Assembly (NCBI GenBank): GCA_017621705.1
Contig: JAGASR010000033.1
Location: 1 to 63,296 of the forward strand
Length of the DNA: 63,296 nt
Direction of reading: 5' to 3'
DNA from: Clostridia bacterium
GTDB lineage: Bacteria > Bacillota > Clostridia > Oscillospirales > UBA644
The notes below the pieces were generated by a model that did no database searches, was not told the DNA's origin, and saw only the letters and a list, made by a program, of their open reading frames with translations. Made by a program: the position numbers and the translations under genes. This document shows positions 54,269 through 60,460 of this stretch, piece after piece; within the stretch, counting starts at the first letter, position 1; each line of letters begins with the position of its first letter.

Positions 54269-54445
54269 ATGTCAGAAATCAAACTTAAAGAGAACGAATC
54301 TTTGGATAACGCGCTCCGTCGTTTTAAGAGACAGTGTCAGAAAGCCGGCGTAATTACCGAACTGAGAAAACGTGAGTTTTACGAGAAGCCTTCTGTAAAA
54401 CGTAAGAAAAAATCTGAGGCGGCAAGAAAACGCAAATACAAATAA
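54269..54445 (+). CDS. rpsU: Small ribosomal subunit protein bS21
   Basis: The 58-residue protein is bS21 of the 30S platform: [21 protein letters not shown] followed by a basic tail ending in RKRKYK. A longer open frame reaches back to 54185, but that region holds the promoter; the ATG at 54269 follows a strong GGAGGGGAGGG ribosome site. Length matches the family. Confidence 0.96.
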   Translation: MSEIKLKENESLDNALRRFKRQCQKAGVITELRKREFYEKPSVKRKKKSEAARKRKYK

Positions 54446-54462
54446 TCCATAAGATAAGCAAG

Positions 54463-54497
54463 GAATGCCGATCGGTTTCGGCATTCTTTTGTTTTTT
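54463..54497 (+). terminator. Terminator of rpsU
   Basis: An 8-bp stem (GAATGCCG with CGGCATTC; 54463-54470 and 54479-54486) is followed by a broken T run. It excludes 54465 as a start for the next gene. Confidence 0.75.
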
Positions 54498-54509
54498 ATA
54501 AAGGTAGCA

Positions 54510-54992
54510 ATGAAAGATAAAACACCTGAATTTACGAGGGCTTTTGATTCATTTAAAGATATAACCCCTCAAATACTCAAAGAATATAATATCAAAGGCA
54601 TACTTACGGATCTTGACGACACCCTTGTCACTCATAACTATCCGATCCCGACCGAAGAAGTTAAGACTTGGCTTTCAACGTTAAAAAAAGAGGGGATAGG
54701 AGTCTGCCTTATTTCAAATAATCAGAAAAAGAGAATGATGAGTTTTGTTAAAGATATCGATGTCGGATATTTTTACAACGCATTCAAACCTCGTATCCAC
54801 GTTATTAATTCTGCTGTTTCCGTTCTGAATCTGAAAAAAGACGAAGTTGTCTTTATCGGAGATCAACTGTTTACAGATGTACGCGCAGCAAATAGGGCAG
54901 AAATACGAGCTTTTCTCGTAAAACCAATTGGAACTAAAAGTACTTTATTTATAAAATTCAAAAGGAAACTCGAGAGGAAGATTTTAAAATGA
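54510..54992 (+). CDS. yqeG: YqeG-family HAD IIIA phosphatase
   Basis: The 160-residue protein has the HAD nucleophile motif LTDLDDTLV (Asp34, Asp36), SNNQKKR as motif II and the FIGDQLFTDVRAANRA motif IV. Relatives in Bacillus dephosphorylate phosphatidylglycerophosphate-like or related substrates, but function here is unproven. The open frame extends to 54465 through the rpsU terminator; the ATG at 54510 after AAAGGTAG is the better start. It overlaps the peptidase start (ATGA). Confidence 0.92.
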   Translation: MKDKTPEFTRAFDSFKDITPQILKEYNIKGILTDLDDTLVTHNYPIPTEEVKTWLSTLKKEGIGVCLISNNQKKRMMSFVKDIDVGYFYNAFKPRIHVINSAVSVLNLKKDEVVFIGDQLFTDVRAANRAEIRAFLVKPIGTKSTLFIKFKRKLERKILK

Positions 54993-56068
54993 CAAAGATT
55001 GAAAAACTCTCCGCTAAATTAAATAAAGGCGAAGCTATAATTTTACTTCGTCCGGAAAATCGCCGTTATTTTACCGGAATGACGACTTCTAACGGTCTTC
55101 TGCTTGTAACCCCCGAGCAATCCTGGTTCTTTACCGATTTCAGATATATCATTGCAGCTAAATCCATTGTAAAAGAACCTATTCAGGTTGCACTTTTCGA
55201 AGGCGGACATGCAGCAACCGTAAAAAAAACACTTGAAGCCTTATCTGATAAAACAGAACGTATCTATTTTGAAGATTCCTATCTCAGCTATGCTGCCGCT
55301 AAGTCTTTCATAGATACAATGCCCGAAATTGAATTTGCGGCAGGGGAAGCCCTTGTTTCTATACTCAGAAAAGAAAAAACAGAAGAAGAAATTGCTCTTA
55401 TCACCGAAGCTCAGAAGATCACAGATGCTGCCTTTACCGATATTCTTGATTATATTCATACTAACAAAAACAAGGGTATAACGGAAAAGGATATTGCATT
55501 TGAACTCGAATTCAATATGAGAAGAAAAGGCGCCTGCGGCCTTGCGTTTGAAACAATTGTGGCATCAGGTACAAATGGAGCATGCTGTCATGCTGTTCCT
55601 TCCGATAAAAAGATCGTTGAAGGTGAAATGATCACCATGGACTTTGGTGCTTGTTTTGAAGGCTATATGAGCGATATGACACGTACTGTCGCTGTAGGTG
55701 AGATATCTGAAGATAAAGAAAAGATCTACAATATTGTCCTTGAAGCCCAACTAAACGCTCTTAAAAACATAAAAGCAGGCCTTACAGGCAAACAGTGTGA
55801 TGCTTTTGCACGTGATATAATCGCAGAAGCAGGTTACGGAAAAGACTTCGGTCATTCTCTCGGTCACGGCGTAGGCCTTGAAATTCATGAAGCTCCGGGC
55901 TTCTCTTCAATGAGTGAAACCATTATCAATGTAAACTCAATTATGTCTGTTGAGCCCGGTATTTATATTGAAGACAATTGCGGTGTCAGAATTGAAGACC
56001 TTGTTGTTGTCAAAGAAGACAGCGTTGTAAACCTCACAAAGAGCCCTAAAGAACTCCTTAAACTTTAA
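54989..56068 (+). CDS. Xaa-Pro aminopeptidase (M24)
   Basis: The 359-residue protein has a creatinase-like N-terminal domain (1-130) and a pita-bread M24B catalytic domain. Metal ligands are visible in TMDFGACFEGYMSDMTR (two Asp), HSLGHGVGLEIHEAP (His), SVEPGIY (Glu) and GVRIEDLVVV (Glu). It removes N-terminal residues preceding proline. It often precedes efp in Clostridia, but here a terminator and tRNA-Leu follow. Confidence 0.95.
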   Translation: MTKIEKLSAKLNKGEAIILLRPENRRYFTGMTTSNGLLLVTPEQSWFFTDFRYIIAAKSIVKEPIQVALFEGGHAATVKKTLEALSDKTERIYFEDSYLSYAAAKSFIDTMPEIEFAAGEALVSILRKEKTEEEIALITEAQKITDAAFTDILDYIHTNKNKGITEKDIAFELEFNMRRKGACGLAFETIVASGTNGACCHAVPSDKKIVEGEMITMDFGACFEGYMSDMTRTVAVGEISEDKEKIYNIVLEAQLNALKNIKAGLTGKQCDAFARDIIAEAGYGKDFGHSLGHGVGLEIHEAPGFSSMSETIINVNSIMSVEPGIYIEDNCGVRIEDLVVVKEDSVVNLTKSPKELLKL

Positions 56069-56078
56069 TCAGAAAAAC

Positions 56079-56136
56079 ATCCCCCAAAAGAGTTTTTTTG
56101 TTTTATTACAATACTCTTTTGGGGTGATATTTTTAA
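56079..56136 (+). terminator. Terminator after the Xaa-Pro peptidase
   Basis: A 12-bp stem (56082-56093 with 56113-56124) with a T-rich loop is followed by TGATATTTTTAATTTT. Confidence 0.7.
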
Positions 56137-56198
56137 TTTTATAACAGAAAAAATATTGACAAATACAACATTTTATGATAGAATAATTATTATGATAT

Positions 56199-56282
56199 GC
56201 GGGCGTGGCGGAATTGGCAGACGCGCTAGACTTAGGATCTAGTGTCACCGATGTGCAGGTTCAAGTCCTGTCGCCCGCACCA
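56199..56282 (+). tRNA. tRNA-Leu (anticodon TAG)
   Basis: The 84-base gene is a class II tRNA with a long variable arm and encoded CCA. The acceptor stem pairs GCGGGCG with CGCCCGC. The anticodon arm CTAGA-CTTAGGA-TCTAG gives anticodon UAG (codon CUA), and the T-arm contains GGTTCAAGTCC. Confidence 0.96.
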
Positions 56283-56315
56283 TAAGTGTTCATAACAAAT
56301 TGTTATGAACACTTA
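56283..56315. repeat. Long palindrome after tRNA-Leu, dif-like arms
   Basis: A perfect 16-bp inverted repeat surrounds one central base. It starts on the base after the tRNA CCA end and has no T run, so it is a poor terminator. Inside it, AGTGTTCATAA and TTATGAACACT flank a 7-bp centre; the arms resemble Xer half-sites. Confidence 0.6.
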
Positions 56316-56351
56316 CGCATTTTAGCAGAATTTTATTCAGAGGCGATTTAA

Positions 56352-56867
56352 ATGAACAAAAACGTAGAACATGCAATTATCGAGATCCCGCTCGGATCAA
56401 AGAACAAATACGAATTAGATAAGGAAACAGGAAGAATTCATCTCGACCGTGTTCTTTATGCATCGATGATCTATCCCGCAGAATACGGAATTATAGAAAA
56501 CACACTGGCACCGGACGGAGACCAGCTCGACGTTTTGGTTATTTGTTCTGAACCGACTTTCCCCGGATGTATTGTTCCTGCGAGAATTCTCGGCTATCTG
56601 AGCATGGTTGATAACGGACAGGTTGACTATAAATTAATAACTGTTCTGGATTGCGATCCTCGCTATGAAGACGTAACAGAACTTGAGCATCTCCAACCGT
56701 TTATTTTAAAAGAAATTGCGAATTTCTTTGCTAATTATAAAGTACTGCAGGGAATTACTGTTGAAATAGGCGAGTATCACGGCAGAGAAGAAGCAATGAA
56801 GATAATAGACGACTGCAGAAAAGCATATGTTCAAAGTCTTTATGACGAATATTCTTCAAGACACTGA
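56352..56867 (+). CDS. ppa: Inorganic pyrophosphatase (family I)
   Basis: This soluble Mg-dependent enzyme splits pyrophosphate. The 171-residue protein has the signature DGDQLDVLV with metal aspartates Asp55, Asp57 and Asp60, the RVLYASMIYPAEYG segment and the DCDPRYEDV loop. Length and order match bacterial family I. The ribosome site is weak (AGAGGCGAT). Confidence 0.95.
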   Translation: MNKNVEHAIIEIPLGSKNKYELDKETGRIHLDRVLYASMIYPAEYGIIENTLAPDGDQLDVLVICSEPTFPGCIVPARILGYLSMVDNGQVDYKLITVLDCDPRYEDVTELEHLQPFILKEIANFFANYKVLQGITVEIGEYHGREEAMKIIDDCRKAYVQSLYDEYSSRH

Positions 56868-56878
56868 TAAACAACAAT

Positions 56879-57641
56879 ATGATAGGAATATTTCTTTCAA
56901 ATGTTTTTCAGACTGCTGAAAAATTAGGGTTAAACCAACGCCAAATGCTTGAAATTATCAAAGAAATCGGATATGGTTATGTTGAAGCAGATTGGAACCA
57001 AATCAGAAAAATGCCTAACGATTTCTTTGAAATGATGAAAGAACTCCAACTCAAAATATCTCTTTATGTTTATAAACACAAATTGTTTTATAGAAAATGA
57101 TCACCATATAGCAGATGATATTGAGAGAATTTCCGAATTAGGAATAAATAAGCTTATGCTTGTCTGGAACAGCTCCAGCGATGAAACTAATGAAGAAGCT
57201 AAAAAGAATATCCTTCTTAATTCAGAAAAGATTTTTTCAGAAGCTGATAGGGTCGGTATACAGATTCTCGCCGAAGACTTTGACAGTTTGACTTTACCGT
57301 GCGCTTCAACAAAAGATTTAATTCTATATCATAAAAATCTTCCCGGTTTAGGATTCACATTTGATACTGGGAATTTTTTGATACATAATGAAGATATATA
57401 TGAAAGTTTTGAATTGATGAGAAACAACATCAAACATGTTCATATCAAAGACCGTTTTTCAGCAACCGAACATTCACAAGCTGTAGATCCGGGCACAGGA
57501 AAACTTCCGATAAAAGAAATCATTCATAAGTTATTTGATAATAAATACAACGGTTGGATAACAGCTGAATTACCATACGGAAAAGCAAGTATCGATGTCT
57601 ATAAAGAAACTTATGATCTAATAAAAGACAATTTTTGCTGA
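56879..57641 (+). pseudogene. Sugar phosphate isomerase/epimerase broken by a frameshift
   Basis: Two overlapping frames make one TIM-barrel epimerase. The first (56879-57100) gives the N-terminus up to LKISLYV; the second, from about 57066 to 57641, continues with INTNCFIENDHHIADDIERI and ends with HVHIKDRFSA and ITAELPYG, holding the metal ligands. The switch lies near 57066-57080 and needs a +1 shift, as from one inserted base. Neither half would work alone. A programmed shift or a sequencing error are alternatives. The gene follows ppa after 11 bp and would be about 254 residues if whole. Confidence 0.8.
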
Positions 57642-57666
57642 TTTCAGCAGGGTATAAAGAATATAC

Positions 57667-57700
57667 CTAATTGCACAAAATGAATATTTTGTGCAATTAG
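57667..57700. repeat. dif-like palindrome upstream of the Xer-type recombinase gene
   Basis: A perfect 15-bp inverted repeat surrounds a 4-base centre. Read as a Xer site, ATTGCACAAAA (57670-57680), TGAATA (57681-57686) and TTTTGTGCAAT (57687-57697) give the 11-6-11 plan of dif, with 20 of 28 bases equal to E. coli dif as I recall it. It ends 30 bp before the recombinase start codon and has no T run. Confidence 0.65.
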
Positions 57701-57730
57701 GGGGAGTAAAAAAGAAAGGAGACCGAAGTT

Positions 57731-59035
57731 TTGTCTAAGAATTATATTATAGCCAATTCTACAGAACATAATTATCCAAATGACTTTTCAGAAAACACAA
57801 ATAACGATTTGATATCTGATAATCTGCATGATCGACAAATCACTAACGATAACCGTATCAATTCTGAACCGTTCGATCATAAATCGTCTCCTTCAAATCA
57901 AACAGAATTATCTGAACTCAATAAAGCTTCAATCAAAGAAAATAAAATCGCTCAGAAACAGAGGTCAACCACCAAACAGAAATCTAAACGTTCAGATCCG
58001 GAACAAATTTCAGATAATACATCAGATGAAACTTTAAATCCGCAAAAACTCATTCCAAGGATCCAATACGACTTCATCCCCCAGTATGCGCGTAATTTTT
58101 TGTATCATCTTATAAATGTTGAGCTCAAATCACAGAAAACTGTATACGAATACTATCTTGATCTCCGTACTTTTTTCAGATTTATTGTACAGTTTAAAAA
58201 TATCACAAATGAGGATAATTTTGATTTGATTGATGCATCGAATTGTCCTGCATCCGTACTGGAAAAACTCACATTAACGGATTTGTACGAATACTTGAAT
58301 TATGTTCGCGAAGGCAGAGAAAATAACGTTCGAGCAAGAATGAGAAAGACATCTAGTCTTAAATCGTTCTATAAATATCTTTGCAAACAAGCAATTATTT
58401 CCGAAAACCCAACAACTTACCTCGAAGCTCCGAAACAACCAAAGGATCTTCCCGTTCATCTGTCTGTTGACGACAGTATCAAGCTTCTTGAAAGTATTGA
58501 TGGCCCGTTTAAAGAACGTAATTACGCTATAATAACGCTTTTTTTAAACTGCGGATTACGTCTTTCGGAATTAGTCGGAATCAATCTTTCCAATATAAAC
58601 GGCAATACATTAAGAGTACTCGGTAAAGGCAATAAAGAAAGAATTCTTTACCTTAATCAGACATGTATCGATGCTATTGTTGATTATTTAAAAGTAAGGC
58701 CTGAGGTTAATAATAAAGATAAAAATGCATTATTTATCAGCAAACGAGGTAAAAGAATTTCAAGAAGAATGGTTCAAACCTTAGTTGAAAACTATATCAA
58801 ACAGAGCGGACTTGATCCCGAGATTTATTCAACTCATAAACTTCGCCACACAGCAGCAACATTAATGTATCAGAACGGTGTTGATATACGAGTTTTACAG
58901 CAACTTTTAGGACATTCTAATCTTGGAACAACTCAAATTTATACTCATCTTGCAGATAAACAGGTGGAAGATGCGCTTAACAGAAATCCATTGAATACCA
59001 AGAAGATCAAAAAAAAGAAAACTGATGAAGCATAA
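57731..59035 (+). CDS. XerC/XerD-type tyrosine recombinase with long N-terminal extension
   Basis: The 434-residue protein has a SAM-like core-binding domain (about 112-235) and a catalytic domain with Arg277 (GLRLSE), Lys299 (GKGNKER), His369 and Arg372 (HKLRHTAATL), His395 (LLGHSN) and nucleophile Tyr404 (TQIYTHL). The catalytic set is complete. The first 105 residues are polar, rich in Asn, Ser, Lys and Asp, and probably disordered; usual Xer proteins lack this and have about 300 residues. It starts at TTG (57731) behind AAAGGAG. A dif-like palindrome lies just upstream, so a chromosomal Xer role or a mobile-element integrase are both possible. Confidence 0.92.
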   Translation: MSKNYIIANSTEHNYPNDFSENTNNDLISDNLHDRQITNDNRINSEPFDHKSSPSNQTELSELNKASIKENKIAQKQRSTTKQKSKRSDPEQISDNTSDETLNPQKLIPRIQYDFIPQYARNFLYHLINVELKSQKTVYEYYLDLRTFFRFIVQFKNITNEDNFDLIDASNCPASVLEKLTLTDLYEYLNYVREGRENNVRARMRKTSSLKSFYKYLCKQAIISENPTTYLEAPKQPKDLPVHLSVDDSIKLLESIDGPFKERNYAIITLFLNCGLRLSELVGINLSNINGNTLRVLGKGNKERILYLNQTCIDAIVDYLKVRPEVNNKDKNALFISKRGKRISRRMVQTLVENYIKQSGLDPEIYSTHKLRHTAATLMYQNGVDIRVLQQLLGHSNLGTTQIYTHLADKQVEDALNRNPLNTKKIKKKKTDEA

Positions 59036-59066
59036 AAAAGAGACACGAAATTCGTGTCTCTTTTTA
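59035..59066. terminator. Bidirectional terminator, recombinase / rluD
   Basis: A 14-bp stem (59035-59048 with 59052-59065) has A and T runs at its ends, between convergent genes. Confidence 0.85.
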
Positions 59067-59981
59067 TATTTTATTAGCAATAATAATTTTTTTGAAATAT
59101 TCGGGAAGATCGCTGTCAAACTCAAGCCACTCCCCTTTTGTCGGATGCATAAATCCAAGCTTCTTTGCGTGAAGGCACTGCCCGTCAGATCCGAATTTCA
59201 AGGCCTGATCCGCCGTTTTAGAGTATACGGGATCTCCAAATACGGGATGCCCAAGATGAGAAGAATGGACCCTTATTTGGTGTGTTCTGCCCGTTTCAAG
59301 CTTAAACTCCACAAGAGAAAGGCCTTTCAGCTCATCAAGTACTTTATAATGCGTAACTGCATCTCTCGCATTCTTACCGGAAGAAATAACAGCCATTTTC
59401 TTTCTGTCTGTAGGATGTCTTCCGATTGGCGCAGATATTGTACCTTCAGTTTGCTTGAAATGTCCTACAATTATAGCGTTATATACCCGCAAAAAGCTAT
59501 GTTCTTTTATTTGTTCCGCTAAAGATAAATGCGCCGTATCGTTTTTAGCAACCATCAATAGACCGCTCGTATCTTTATCAATACGGTGAACTATCCCCGG
59601 ACGAACGACACCGTTTATTCCAGAAAGAGAACTTCCGCAATGAGCCAAAAGTGCGTTAACAAGTGTATTATCGGGATTACCGGCAGCTGGATGAACAACC
59701 ATTCCTTGAGGCTTATTAACAACAATAACGTCGTCATCCTCATAGATTACATCTATCAGGATATCCTGAGCCTCAACTTCAGTTTTTATCGGTTCCGGAA
59801 TAATTATATTAATTACGTCATTTTCTTTCGTTTTATAATTTTTCCCGACAGATAAGCCATTAATGGTTATATTACCTTTTTCTAAAAGATTAACAACAGC
59901 CGAACGAGTCATTTCTGACCGTTCGGCTATATAACTGTCAATTCTTTTACCGGATTCCCCTGCCCTGACAATTATTTCCAT
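59064..59981 (-). CDS. rluD: RluD-family ribosomal large subunit pseudouridine synthase
   Basis: The 305-residue protein has an N-terminal S4 domain (about 10-70), the catalytic motif HRIDKDTSG with Asp135, and the GRTHQIRVHSSHLGHPVFGD block. It modifies 23S rRNA uridines. It overlaps lspA by 10 bases; the order lspA-rluD is common in Firmicutes and other bacteria. Confidence 0.95.
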   Translation of the reverse strand: MEIIVRAGESGKRIDSYIAERSEMTRSAVVNLLEKGNITINGLSVGKNYKTKENDVINIIIPEPIKTEVEAQDILIDVIYEDDDVIVVNKPQGMVVHPAAGNPDNTLVNALLAHCGSSLSGINGVVRPGIVHRIDKDTSGLLMVAKNDTAHLSLAEQIKEHSFLRVYNAIIVGHFKQTEGTISAPIGRHPTDRKKMAVISSGKNARDAVTHYKVLDELKGLSLVEFKLETGRTHQIRVHSSHLGHPVFGDPVYSKTADQALKFGSDGQCLHAKKLGFMHPTKGEWLEFDSDLPEYFKKIIIANKI

Positions 59982-60460
59982 CTGAAAATATCACCTTTTG
60001 AAAACAGAAAAATCAGTATAAACAATGCACTGCCGCATGTTACATATATATCTGCAACGTTAAATATTGCAAAACTTATAAATGTAAATTCGAACATATC
60101 GACAACATATCCGAGAGAGATTCTGTCGATACAGTTCCCTACCCCACCGATCGCAATAAAAACCAAGGCATATTCTGCTACAGCGTTTTTTATTTTTCCG
60201 GAAATAACGATATATGAAAGCAACAACGTTACAAAAATCGTTATTACAGTAAGAAACTCGGTATGTTCCTCCAAAATAGAGAAAGCAGCACCTGTATTTT
60301 CACGATATGTCAGACTTATGATATTATCAATAAGCACAACAGATCGAATAGGTTTCAACTCCGCAACGGCCCATGCTTTTGACACTTGATCAAGAAGCAG
60401 GCCCGCTGCAGCAAGCAGAAAGTAACTTATAAAAGTATAGAAATTCTTATATTTTGTCAT
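59972..60460 (-). CDS. lspA: Lipoprotein signal peptidase II
   Basis: LspA cuts the signal peptide from prolipoproteins such as the PrsA-like protein at 40896. The 162-residue membrane protein has four helices and the two catalytic aspartates: Asp121 in GYVVDMFEF and Asp137 in FNVADIY, plus GGVGNCIDR. It overlaps ileS by ATGA and rluD by 10 bases. Confidence 0.95.
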   Translation of the reverse strand: MTKYKNFYTFISYFLLAAAGLLLDQVSKAWAVAELKPIRSVVLIDNIISLTYRENTGAAFSILEEHTEFLTVITIFVTLLLSYIVISGKIKNAVAEYALVFIAIGGVGNCIDRISLGYVVDMFEFTFISFAIFNVADIYVTCGSALFILIFLFSKGDIFRWK

